Of a stretch of DNA of 64,000 bases, positions 26,841 to 38,144 are shown in pieces. The stretch is from assembly GCA_018697195.1 (NCBI GenBank), contig CM031857.1, forward strand, positions 58,152,149-58,216,148. Direction: 5' to 3'. The translations under genes were made by a program, and so were the position numbers. The notes beneath the pieces are model-generated. The model saw nothing but the letters and a program-made list of their open reading frames with translations. It searched no databases and was not told where the DNA came from. This stretch comes from Certhia americana (lineage: Eukaryota; Chordata; Aves; Passeriformes; Certhiidae). The stretch's first letter is position 1; each line of letters starts with the position of its first letter.

Positions 26841-29800
26841 TTCTCTAGCACAATGTCATTCATTCATTCATTGAGGCATTTGATTCCTCCTCTCTGCATC
26901 CTGGGCCTCACATATGGGTCTAGAATTATTTCACAGAACCCTATGGTGGAGCTCAAGGATGTTGATCTCCTGGGTTGGAGTCTGAGTTTAGCCTCTAGAA
27001 ATCTTTTTCCTTCACCCTCCTGTATCATTAACAATAAGGGCAACAAAGCATGATCCCCGTCTGCTTTTCTGAACATCTTGTGAAGTTCACTCACTGCATT
27101 TGCACTCAGCAGATGAATTGCCACCAAGTTTTCTGAGACATTACAAACCCACATGTCTATATATCTAATAGTCAAATCTCCCATTACCATCACCCACTTA
27201 AAACTACTCTTCTGATAGGAGATTATCCCCTATGTAATAAAAACCACACCAGTCCTAAGAGCAGAGACAAGAATAATTATGCTTTAATCAGTCAGAATAA
27301 ACTTGGGGAATTTCCCACAATTAGTTTTCTGATCAGTGAAACATTCATGCAAAATACCACGACAATGAACTTTTAAGAAAAAAGTTAACTCAATTTCAGC
27401 CAAACCCTGTACAGATATAATTACATACATATGTAAGTATATCCATATCCATATGTATGCGTATCAGAAGTGTGTACTTTAAAAAATATTCAAGTTTATA
27501 TAATAGAACAAATATTCTGATATATGTGGGTAAATTTGAGTATTTTTTGACTGGAATTCAGAATAGCTTATGAGATATTATTTATATAAAGAATATTTTA
27601 TGCTTTTGAGCACTTATATTCTTGTAAGAATACTTACTAGAAATAAAAAAAAAACCACAGTAATGTGTCTCTGCAACAAGAAGCACTCACCTCAATGAAT
27701 TAAATTTCTCTTCCTTCTATATCCATAGCCATGGAAGTTGTGTTCAGCAAGTTGAGAATATATAACACATTGTCATGGATGTCAGTAAATGGAATTGTTC
27801 AAGACTACTTTCATACTAAAATATATGCACATTTCATTTTTATAAATTGTTCATATATTTCAAAATGAGATCTATTAATAAGAAACTCTTTAGCAAAATG
27901 AAAGCTAAATTCATCAAATGTGTTCCCCTCTCTGTGAACAATCCTGAGTTTTAGAAAGATGAAACCACCATTTCTTTGTATCAGATTTCTCTGTCCTGAG
28001 TTACCTAAGTCTAAAGTATAGTAGAAATAATGTGCATAACTTTCTTTTAAAGTTGCTTAATATAAAATTAGCAGTGGCTAAGTCTCAGTGCATTTTCTGT
28101 GCAATTTACAGATCCTAATGAATTCTCATCTAGCACAAATGTGATTAGAAATGCACTAGGTAAAGGAGATTGATCTCTGCAATAGTTAATGAAACTGAGC
28201 TGAAGAATAGGAAAAAAAATGCTGCAGAGCCAGTTTTTACTGCCCAGGGTTTTGTTCACCCTTGGAAGTCCATCTCATTTACCATGCGAATGACTGATGT
28301 AGTATCACGAACAACCTTTATCTAGGAAGAAAGGTTATGAAGATCAGGATGCAATGAGAATTTGGGATGTTTCCACAACTCTTCAACATGCTATTATTAC
28401 TAACTTTTAATTCAAACTACCTTTTATGAATGTTAACATAGCAGTTGTATTTCCAAAATTCTTACCTTTGGTTTTATTGTCAAGGAGAGTTATATCTAGT
28501 TAAGACTGGCTAATGACCCAACTAAATTCAGCATTAAAAATCAAATATCAATATGGGTAAAAAACAACTGCATATAAAAAAAAAAAAACAAAAAAACAAA
28601 AAGCAAAATTATATATAGCAATAGCATTATTAATCTCCAGAATCAGAGGCAGAAAACAAGCAAACAAGAAAAAGTGGTGTACTAAAGGGGAAAAATAATG
28701 TCTCACAACAATTTATTTGGCAATCAATAGAGAGCATGGGCCTTACCCTGTTTTAACAACTAATGAAATATTAGTTTAAAGTGCCCAGAGACACAGACAT
28801 TTCAAATGCTACCACAGTTGCCAAGAAGCAGAGATTTCTGCAATTGTAAGGTTGCTCCTTAAAATAGAGGTGGCTTTGAGGCAGTTATTTATTTATGGGG
28901 TTCACTGATCACCATAACTAATGAAAATTTAGAAATGTCAGGTGTTTGTGAGATAAATTGCTTCCTTACAGTAATCTCTAATTATATGTTATAGATAATT
29001 TAAAAAAAAACCCCAAAACACCCACAATTAAGAGTAAAAACAAATGATTGGTGTAGGTCCTGTTCTATTTATAATTCTGAACACTGTACCAATTTCATAT
29101 GAACAGAAATGGGACAGGAAAAAATCATTCTTTTAATTGGTCTAAAACTGCTCACTTATATTGCCTTTCTTTTTAAGTCTGGATTTCATTATACTTCCCC
29201 TGTCTATTGATTTGATGAATTATTTTAGTCATAGATTTTTTTGTGTGTGTATTTTGCAAATTCTTGGCAGTAGAGAAGGGCAATCAAGTTGGGGTTAATT
29301 ATAATAATTTCCCTTAAAGATTTTTAAAGTAGCAAGATTGCTGTAAAGTGGTCTTTGTGTTATTGTGAATCTGACCTAATGCACTGATCTTTGTAACTGC
29401 CCACACTGAGTCTGACAGATCCTTCTGGGACTCCATAACACTGTGAACATATGGACCACAAACAATAACATCCAGAAAGAGTCTGGCTTTCAGAAGTATT
29501 AATGTATATACCCCAAACCAAACCCACAGATTTCAGAATAAATGATTTGTCTCTTTTCTTCTAACTGTTGCTCCACAGAGTTTAGGGGTGAAAGGCTGTT
29601 GTTATGTGATTACATGTCTCTGATGCATTCTGTGGGGGTTGTCTCTGACTATACTGTATAAATTTTTCACAGTGTGTTTATTAGGTTTTGACTGAAAGAC
29701 TTTTGAAAGAGTCTTTGCATCCCCTGACACCCAAGGAGATATCTGGGAATCAGATGAAAGCCTGGTCTATCCATCTGGAGGTGTTGCTCCTCTCTACTGG

Positions 29801-30176
29801 CCCTCATCCAGCAATGCTGTGTTTCCTGGCAGTTTAACTCCAAGACTATGCTACCATAACAAGTATTTATATTGTGTAGGACTGTGGGTGCTGGCAAAAC
29901 AGTACAGTTTGAATCTTTCTTGTTACATTAAAATTTGAGCTCAAGATAGATTGTGAACAATGTATATTTCTGTTAAAAATATAACTTTTCATCTTTCCAT
30001 GCTAGCTATTCAGTGATGAGAATCAAATGAAATAATGTCCATTATATCCCTCACTTTTAAAAGATTCTCCCCATCTCAATTATGTATTAATGTGAAAGAA
30101 ATTATATCTTCATAAATCAGGAGGACTATTTCACATGCTATATAGGGCAGGAAAGGAATATTTTTTCATTTTGGTG

Positions 30177-30210
30177 GTTTTTTTTTTTTTTTGTTTTTTT
30201 TTTTTTTTTT
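30177..30210. repeat. Poly-T tract with single G interruptions
   Basis: Two T runs separated by a G, following 'TTGGTGG'. Low complexity. Confidence 0.85.
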
Positions 30211-32702
30211 GTTTGATGGCTGAAGTGTACTCTTGAATGTGTCTCATCCAGTTGGTTATTTGGTCCCAACACTTTGATCCACACTACTTTTTCATTATAG
30301 GCACATGAATTACATTTTGTTTCTCCATCTTGTTTTCAGACAAATAATCAAAAAATCCTCTTGAAAATTATTGTGGTTGGCAAAGTTTTGCTTAAATGAA
30401 AAAGACACTTTCTAATTAGAAAATGCTGCATTTTTCTGTGAAACTCTTCTCACCACAGCAGGGTTTTTTTGTGTTGTTAAAAGGAGGAAAGAAGGAGTCA
30501 TGGATGTTTTACAGTTTTCTTATGTTGCAATATTATCTATATAGATAAGGCTATTTAGGTCAAAATAAATTTTGATTTTTGTGTGTTTTACAATTATGTC
30601 ACTTAGAAACTTGTATAAACAGTGTTTAGATTTCAGTGGGCTAAGGTACTTTCTATATTTGCAAAAAATAATTATGATGATACAATGAACAGTATCATGA
30701 ATGAATATCAATAAATGAAATGTTTACATCTATGCTCACAGAAATAGGTTGTGGAGAAGCTTTGGTAGTAAAAGAATAATACTAGTCAGAGAGGCTACTC
30801 TGAATATTCTGGAAATCCAGGCATTTGTATCCATATGCATTTATCCAATTTATAAGTCCATCAGGTGCATCACACAAATCAAATTTTTGTTGCTCCCCAG
30901 AAGAAGTTTATAAACCAGAGCCTAAATTTGTTTAATTTAAATTTATGCTTTTGATTTAGGATATGTGGGACTGTTGTCTCATCCTATAATCAGTGGAGAC
31001 CTCAGGTCTTATTTCTTCTCTGGAGAGTCTTTGTAGCCTAAGGGGAGGCTACTCATAAATCTAATGCCTCAGATACTTAAAGCTTGGTGGGACAGATCTG
31101 GACCTTGGATTTGGCAGTTGGAATTGTCAGCATTATATGACAACACTGTGCAAGATTAGGCTCTCAGCTTTACCCTGTGAAGTCAGTGGAGCTCCATATG
31201 GTTATAACAGTTTGCCCACAGGCAAACTATTTAAAACTGGGGCCTGAATGTTATTCTATCTAAAAACAGTGGGACTCTGTGTTGGTTCATTAGCTCACAA
31301 CGTGCTGCCAATTTGAGGATAAGGGTTTTAATTTGAACTTATTTACAAGGTAAATTGCTTCTGGAAGTATTGTTCTTTTTTTATTTTATTTTTATTTTTT
31401 TTTTTACTGGTTGCAGGGCTTTAAGGTGAATTATGGTAAAGAACATAGGAGATCTAAAGACAAGAGTAATGAAAAAAGACAGCCAGAGAGTAGAGAAGTA
31501 AGTGTCTATATCCATATATAGATATATTGATTGTTTTTCCTTATCTGTCTGTTCATTTGTGTTTTGCAAGAGGTTGAGCAAAAATATTGCTAGAACAGCT
31601 ACAAATAATAAAAGCACATGGCTCAGTACAAGCCAAATCAGTTGTTTTTCCTTATATACCTCTGCCACCAACTCTGTTTAATTTGTCTTGATTCAAGAAG
31701 TTCAGTATCTCACATTTATGCAGTCTACCACCATCAGGCGTATTCAAATCACTCATTAAAGTAATTTCCATCAAGCTGCTTCTGTGTACTTAGCAATGTA
31801 TCATCAATCAAGTGCTGTCAGTCTGAGTCAGCTTCAGCTCCTGTGCTGAATCATCCTACAGACACTAGATAGACTGAAGATGGCCACAAGCATACATTAG
31901 AAATGTCAAAGAAGAAAGTTGTAGAAGGAAAGTATTTCTACCCTGACATTGAAAAGAAAGGGAGCTGACTGGATTTGATAATCTGGTAACAACCTGTTGT
32001 GTGAAGCAGAAGCCTGTTTGGGATTCTGATTAAAGCAAAAACTGTGTGAACTGTAATAAGGTAAAAATGCAAATATTGTTCTATTTGTCTTTGTTACCCC
32101 TAAGCAGCCAGGGATGCAACAGTTATGGAACCCAAATGAACATGACCATTTCTCCAGAACACCTAGGACAAAAACTGTGTTGAAACAGATTAGATTTCCC
32201 CTTCAATTTCAGTACCATTTTCATTGAATTAAGAAAAAAAAAGGTAAATATGACGATGTAGTCCCATCAGGTTGCTACAGGGCTCAATCATGACTGAGAA
32301 AATACTGCAGTTTCAGAGTTACAGGTTTATATTTACTTATGCTTGATTGGTTTCCTGTCACAGGGCTCCTATTTTTTTACTTCAGTGCTATGGTTGCAAA
32401 AGAGATTAAGAACTTTTCACTTCCTTCCTCCCCAGGCCATAGATAAGCTAATGGACAGTTCTGAGATTGGATATCCCCATGATGATAAGAATATTGACAT
32501 TGGGCATTTACATTGATTTCAAGAGTTTCATATCCTGTCTGGATGTAAGAAAGGCAAGTCTCACAAAAAAGATTTCGTGCTTTGGATTTCTTGTATTCCA
32601 TAGGACTGTGCCTAACTTCTCTGGATATAGATTATCCAGCAGAACATACATTTTAACTGTCTACTGATGACAAATGGAGGCCAAGTATTATTGAAGTTAT
32701 TT

Positions 32703-32740
32703 TATTTAATAATTAATAATTAATAATTATAATACATTAA
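32703..32740. repeat. AATAATT-type AT repeat
   Basis: Tandem 'TTAATAA' words, AT only. Confidence 0.8.
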
Positions 32741-33609
32741 TTTGAAAATAATGTAAGATGCTAATGCTATTTAGTTATTTCAACAACAATCAACAACAAC
32801 AACAACCTAAAACATTATGGCATTATATAAAGTATGAAGAATTTGTAGAGGAGGACCAAAAGATATACAAAATTATTGTTTTGTTCATTCCCTCATCTAT
32901 CTCAGTTTTAGTTGCACACACTTTTTCAGTCACACCTGGATTGCCTCTGGTGCTCAGCTTCTCTTCTGTCTTGGTGATCCTCTAAGCAGATTACTGTTGC
33001 CTATGATGAGCTCTAATCAATATTAAACACATACACTCCTCAAAGAATTGTCCATCAGGTAAGGATAAGAAGGATCCAAAATCAAAAATGAAAAGTGGAA
33101 AAGTCAATCTAATTGTTTTTGTGCTTCCTATTATAAGTTTCTGGATAAATCATGGTAAAGGAGCAAAGGGTCTCTGTCACTTTCTCATTGTCAGAACAGT
33201 GCCTAGGAGAAAATTCAGAATCTGTCCCCATATTTAGGTATCATATTCATGAATTGTAGAGATAGTTAGCAAGTTAGGCATCTTTCCCTTGAAAATCACA
33301 AATAGGGGCCAAATTAATTAAGTGTTCTGAGGCAACAAGCCAAGGATGGCAAGTTCTGCTGAACTTAATGAAATGAATTGGATTTGGAGCACTGGCAAAT
33401 CTGCTAACATCTACCTAGTCAAATACAGAGCACTTGAGAACTCTTTTACAAACAAGTCCAGTAACTGAAGTTGTGCACATAGTAACATTTTTAGGAAATT
33501 CACTCAGCATGTGTATGATTCTAGATGGATTTCCAGATGTTCACGTTAGATTCCCCTGTTCTGGAATGGAGCTGTGTGTGGTGTTTGTCAGTGTTTGACA
33601 GATTAAAGC

Positions 33610-33985
33610 CTAGAGGAGTCTGAAGGGAGATCTCATTGCTGTCTTCAATACCCTTGTGACAGGAAGTGGAGGGGCAGGTACCCATTTCTTCACTCTTGTG
33701 ATTAGTGATAGGAGTAAGGGAAAAGAACGAAGTTGAGTCAGGGAGACTCAGGTTGGCTATCAGGAGAAGATAGCTTCACCAAGAGGGTGGCTGAGCACTG
33801 AAACAAGCTCCCCAGGGAAGTAGTCACAGCACCAAGCCTGTCTGAGTCAAAAAGCATTTGCGCAATGCTCTCAGGCACATGGTGTGACCCTTGGGGTATC
33901 CTTTGCAGGACCAGGGGTTGGACTCAATGATCCTGATGCATCCCTCCAAACTCAGCATGTTCTGTGATTCTATGATTTTATGAAC
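33610..33985 (+). mobile_element. CR1 LINE 3' end fragment
   Basis: Plus-strand CR1 tail. Visible blocks are 'GGAGATCTCATTGCTGTCTTC', 'GAGACTCAGGTTGGCTATCA', 'GAAACAAGCTCCCCAGGGAA', 'GGGGTTGGACTCAATGATCC' and the end 'TGTGATTCTATGATTTTATGA'. Truncated at the 5' end and without coding capacity. Confidence 0.85.
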
Positions 33986-35114
33986 ATAGCAGATTAATTT
34001 ATTTTTTTTATGGGTCCCAATACATACTTTTTATTTTACAACCATCACAGTTCTTTCTAAGATGGTTGCTTACTTTCTTTTTCAAGTATGTAGCTGAAAT
34101 TCTAATTATTATTTAGAGCTTTTTCCTTAAGACTTCTGAAATTTGAAGTATTTATAATTTATATGTTCAATGTTTTTCCAGTTGACAACAAAGCAGCAGT
34201 TTTTAATGTCTATAGTTAACAGCCTTGCAGTTATTTCTGATAGCAGTGATTCTGTATACACAGAGTGGCCAATTAACAAAACACTTGAAATACTTGTTAA
34301 GTGAAGATATTTTGCAGTAGCTATTGCAGGCTAACATAGACACATGAAATATATCTATTGATTATGGAGCAGCTGAGATAAAAAGAAGTGCATGTAAGTA
34401 ATCAGGGGTGGGAGATCCTGTTGGAATTTGGATACAGGAACTGTGCTACACTGCTGTCCTTTAAGTGCCATAGACCTTTGACTAGGCTATGTGGTAGCAA
34501 AAATTGATATAAAACTGAGTTTTAAAAACTTTATTTTTCAAAGTAGGTTAATTGGAATCCTATGTATTTGCTTTCAGCTTCTCCCTGTAAGTCCCCTTTC
34601 AGTGCAGGAGAACTACATTCCTTTTTGTCCCTGCTTAATCCATTTATGTTGTGAAACTCCACATGAAAACCGTGTCAATGAGGATTGAGAATTTAAAAAA
34701 AGCATTTCTAATACAAACTTAGAACTTCTATTCTAAAGTTACATTGTTGTAGATCAAGAGCAACTTCACTGAATTCAGTGGTCCTAATTCCCCTTCCACT
34801 GACAAATGATATGAATTTCTCAGTCAGATTATAATCATGGCCTTAATCTGAAAGACTGTAAGTTTAACTAAAATGTGCTCCTGTGACTGTCTAATGTGAT
34901 TGGTCTTTCTTTATGCTTTTAAAGCATCCTCACATCCATCTCTTTTCCAATAATATTCTATCTCTTGTCTAGTTTTGCAGTCCTCTCCAGGAAGCTGTTA
35001 CTGGAATGAAACTATAAAAAGTGGGAGAAAACAAAGTTACTACACTGTTCTATCCTTCTCGACTAACCAATAACTGCTGTTACTACCTTGTGGGCATACT
35101 TTTTTATAAGCCTA
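33986..35114. other. AT-rich non-coding DNA upstream of the CR1/virus block
   Basis: Nothing recognised. One 65-codon chance frame at 34,491-34,688. Confidence 0.5.
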
Positions 35115-35290
35115 CTTTATATGTTGAAAGACTGCAAAACAGTCTCCCTGAAGACTTCTTCAGGCTGGACAACCCCAACTCTCTCAGTCTGTCTTCATAG
35201 AAGAAGTGCTCCAGATCCCTGACCATTTTCCTGGACCTCCTCTGGATATGTTCTAAAGGCCTCATGTGTTTCTTGGGCTGGGAGCTACAG
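35115..35290 (-). mobile_element. CR1 LINE (minus strand), left part, split by the viral insertion
   Basis: The plus-strand text is antisense CR1: 'AGACTTCTTCAGGCTGGACA', 'CCCCAACTCTCTCAGTCTGT', 'AAGTGCTCCAGATCCCTGAC', 'CCTGGACCTCCTCTGGATAT', then 'CTTGGGCTGGGAGCTACAG'. In CR1 the next bases should be of the type 'AGCTGGACGCAGCACTCC'. That sequence is found 3.3 kb away at 38,639, so this LINE was interrupted by the hepadnavirus. The right part is listed separately. Confidence 0.85.
35284..35290. repeat. Left copy of junction repeat GCTACAG (virus/CR1 boundary)
   Basis: GCTACAG lies at the left CR1/virus junction and again at 38,634-38,640 at the right junction. Since the CR1 target needs it only once, it is either a target-site duplication or junction microhomology. 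Hepadnaviruses have no integrase and integrate by host repair, so a short duplication or microhomology is plausible. Confidence 0.55.
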
Positions 35291-35318
35291 GGAAGCCCTT
35301 AAAACTGCCATCACGGCT

Positions 35319-36245
35319 ATGCCAGGTTTAAGATTACTCGTACCTCCATGCGGAGCACAGACAAGGTATTGTTACGTGTTTTTCTTGCTGTTGCTTATTG
35401 CTGTACCTTGTATATATTGTACTAATTTGATTGTTAATGATTCTTGTGTACTCTCATATATGGATCCAGTAATACAACAATCTCTTGCTGCTATTGAGAC
35501 TCTGCCTGGTGATTTCTTTCTGAACATCAATGATTTGATTGTTCATGCAGAGACAGTTTTAGCACCTTTAAGTGATCAAGTGAGGAAAAATGTTCATGTG
35601 CTTTGGGCAGATCAATTCCTTGGGATTTTGAAAGGTTTTCTAGCGACGACAAATTTGTTGAGAACTTTGTACATTAACGTTAGGACTCTCCACGAGGGGC
35701 AACCCCCCTTCAGGATCGAGACCATCAGAGACTGGTACGACCCTGCACAAGACTATAACAATTTGTTTGAAAAGATTTTAGAGGGGATAAAATCAAAAGA
35801 GCCTAACATCACTCTAGCTAGACAAATTTCTGCAATCACACACATAGCACACGAAGAACAACAAAAAGAGATTGTTCATGCAGCTAAGCTGCTCTGGTGG
35901 CATATCAATTCTTTAACTTGAGGTGAAAACATAGTTGCTGAGTATGTGGCCAAATTAAAGACTTGGTTGCTAACACCAGAAAATTACAGAGGTCGTGATG
36001 CCCCAGCCATTGAAGCAATCACTAGGAGCATCTGAGTGGCACCACGATCTCACAACTTGTCTCAGGGACCTCGAAGATCTCCTGGACAAGGCTCAAGAGG
36101 TAGACAAAAAGTTAGACGAAAAGTGGTTTCAACAACCACTCACACTGTCTACTCAGGGTGAAAGAAAAACAAGTCCAAATCCAAATCTCCCCAAAGGTGA
36201 TCTCCTACTCCTGCTCCATGACGATCCCCCTCTCCTAGCCAGTGA
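35319..36245 (+). pseudogene. C: Endogenous hepadnavirus preC/core gene, interrupted
   Basis: Encodes the viral capsid protein, with an upstream preC extension that directs the secreted e-antigen form. PreC starts at ATG 35,319 and holds a hydrophobic signal-like stretch (FFLLLLIAVPCIYC, about residues 21-34). Core starts at ATG 35,460. The assembly domain is open for 153 codons and shows 'LPGDFF' near its start and 'LLWWHINSLT' at its end, both typical of avian hepadnaviral cores. The frame then meets TGA at 35,919, 36,033, 36,159, 36,198 and 36,219, and a terminal TGA at 36,243. Between the stops the usual Arg/Ser-Pro-rich nucleic-acid-binding tail is still visible (around 36,070-36,240). 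Core plus preC would be about 308 codons, the normal size. Five premature stops that are all TGA suggest CpG decay at Arg codons. The 3' part overlaps the start of the polymerase in another frame, as in living hepadnaviruses. Confidence 0.92.
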
Positions 36246-36625
36246 GGAGAAGGGGGCTCATTCCCTGGGACCCCTCACTGGCCTGTACCGCCTTTCGGGG
36301 TGTACATTCAATCCTAATTGGAAAGTACCTGATATTACACCCACGGACATCAATTGGGGAAACATGAAAGATGAACTGGGTGATGTCAGGGAACTGAAAT
36401 ATTTGTCCCCGGCTAGGTTTTGGCTTAAGGGCATTTCTTACTTTCCAAGACAGGGAGGGGTTAAGGATAAGTACCCAGGGAACAAAGATCGCCATGAGCA
36501 AATCGTTGCTCAATATTTGGATAAGCTATATAACGCTGGAATCCTATATAGGAGAGTATCACGAAAATCTATTGCATTCAAAGATACAGAACAGCAGTGG
36601 GAAAAACCATGCCTTGCTGTACAAC

Positions 36626-37616
36626 ATGGGGGGCGGCACTTCATGCAGCATGTTGGAAGTGCGAGCTGAAGGGGCACAAGAGTTCCTCACAAAGAGATTC
36701 CAACAATCTCACAAACAATATCCTATGCCCCAAGGAGGGGGCACATGGGCAGCTCCTCCACTTGTGTCACGAGGACTCCCGACCATGTTTTGGCCCCAGG
36801 ATGGCGCAATGATCCCCCAATGGTCTGTAGCACCAGGGTTCCAACCAAGGGCAATCAAGGGCAGCAAGGGGGATACTCCCCCAAACTAGGCACCCATTTT
36901 AAACCTGGCCTCATCTCCGTCCCTCTCAGGAGAGAAGGAGGTACTTCAGGACGTTTCAAAGTTACAGGTATCTTCAAGACCTCCAGAACCTGTTCCAGAG
37001 ATGTCACCACCACTTCTGGCTCCACTGAAGGATGCAGGGACCGATCTATGTCGCCCCGATCTGAACCTCAGGCCTCCTCCGCCAAGGAAGAGGATCAGTG
37101 GGAAGAAGATGGGGAAAGATGTCTTGAACTACCTTCTCCTTGCCCTCGGCGTCCTACTGGTAGGATTTTTCTTGTTGACAAAAAATTCTAGAGATACTAC
37201 GCACTCTAGACTCGTGGTGGACTTCTCTCAATTTTCCAGGGGGAAAAATAAACTGTCCTTTCCAAAATACTGGGCCCCAAACCTATCCGCATTGTCCAAG
37301 CTACTGCCCATGGAAATGTCCAGGATTTCTCTGGATGTGTCTCAGGCTTTTTATCATATTCCTATGTATCCTCTTAGCTCTGTTAGGCTTGCTGTATCTG
37401 ACAGAAAACGGATCTACTATTTTAGAAAAGCTGCAATGGGGGTTGGTCTCAGCCCTTTTCTCCTCCATCTCCTCTCAACTACCCTCGCAGCCAAAATTAG
37501 TCGCCGTTTCAATATTTGGGCTTTCGCTTATATGGATGACTTCCTACTCTGTCACCCAAGCCATCGCTACCTGTCTTCAAGCAGCCACACTGTATGCAAT
37601 TTTCTTCAAGAACTAG
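36626..37616 (+). pseudogene. preS/S: Endogenous hepadnavirus preS/S envelope gene, interrupted
   Basis: Encodes the large and small surface proteins, nested in the polymerase frame. The large form starts at ATG 36,626, followed by three glycine codons (MGGG), a myristoylation-type start as in hepadnaviral large envelope proteins. PreS runs 161 codons to the S start ATG 37,109 and is broken by TAG at 36,887-36,889. S begins with a hydrophobic segment ([17 protein letters not shown], first membrane span), then the frame shifts at the A run 37,180-37,185 into phase 0. It continues with a Cys/Pro-rich loop (37,230-37,335) and further membrane segments (from 37,341), ending at TAG 37,614-37,616. 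S would be about 168 codons, the normal avian size. The same single extra base breaks S and polymerase together. Not functional as it stands. Confidence 0.9.
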
Positions 37617-37797
37617 GGGTAAGAATCAGTTATGATAAACATAGCCTTAGCCCAGTGTCTGAGATCCGTTTCTTGGGCTACAAGATCTATGATCATCACA
37701 TCAGGATTCCGCAAGAAACGTGGGAGAAAACAAAGGACTTAATAAAGAAAATTAAGCCAGGGAAAGAATATGATTTTAAGGTGATTCAAAGACTGTG

Positions 37798-37803
37798 TGG
37801 ACA
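37798..37803. repeat. Left target-site duplication TGGACA of the nested LTR
   Basis: Identical to 38,139-38,144. Taking out the LTR plus one copy restores reading-frame continuity of the viral polymerase across the site (341 bases, shifting phase 2 to phase 1 as observed). Confidence 0.93.
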
Positions 37804-38138
37804 TGTAGATTCCCCTGTTCCTCCACCCCCCCACAAGCTGCCAGCTCAGATTTAGGGGGAGTATTGGAAGGAGGGGAACTACAAGATAGGGTAGAGAGAG
37901 TTACAAAAGAGGCCCTTACCTCAGGATGTAATCCAAGGCTTTATTCCATGAAGGGAATCCAGAGGCAAGAAGGGCCGTCACATGGGGAGAGAGGGGTTTT
38001 TATCGCCTTTGGGGTCAAGGTCAAGTTACCTGGCTGAAGGCCATAGGTCAGGAGACAAGGGGGCAGGTAACCCAGGCCAAGTTACAGTTTCTGGGGGAGG
38101 GGCTTTGGGGGGAGAACATTCCCAAAAGGGATACAACG
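37804..38138 (-). mobile_element. Solo LTR (minus strand) inserted in the viral RNase H region
   Basis: A 335-bp LTR in reverse orientation. On its own strand it starts near 38,138 and ends in ...CTACA at 37,804. It is flanked by a perfect 6-bp target-site duplication TGGACA (37,798-37,803 and 38,139-38,144). It carries a TATA-like GATAAAAA (complement of 37,997-38,004) and an AATAAA signal (complement of 37,940-37,945). It aligns end to end with the LTR at 55,008-55,341. A 6-bp duplication is usual for alpha/beta-retroviral (class II) elements. There are no internal retroviral genes, so it is a solo LTR left by recombination between two LTRs. Confidence 0.93.
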
Positions 38139-38144
38139 TGGACA
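38139..38144. repeat. Right target-site duplication TGGACA of the nested LTR
   Basis: Partner of 37,798-37,803. Confidence 0.93.

Larger units (their letters stand above)
26841..33609. other. AT-rich non-coding DNA
   Basis: No gene recognised in about 6.8 kb. Contents are A-rich (28,577-28,605) and T-rich (30,177-30,210; 31,377-31,405) tracts, an AATAATT repeat (32,703-32,740) and a CAA repeat (about 32,780-32,807). Open frames are below 110 codons and look random. Confidence 0.5.

Noticed and set aside
35291..35460. DR1, DR2 and the epsilon packaging stem of the virus
   Set aside because: Expected in this region by family knowledge, but I could not identify a matching 11-12-base repeat or a convincing bulged stem by eye.
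37001..37855. Reverse transcriptase with YMDD read as a retroviral pol gene
   Set aside because: The overlapping preS/S frame, the terminal protein domain with priming tyrosine, the core gene upstream and the RNase H at the C-terminus are hepadnaviral. There is no protease, integrase or flanking LTR pair.
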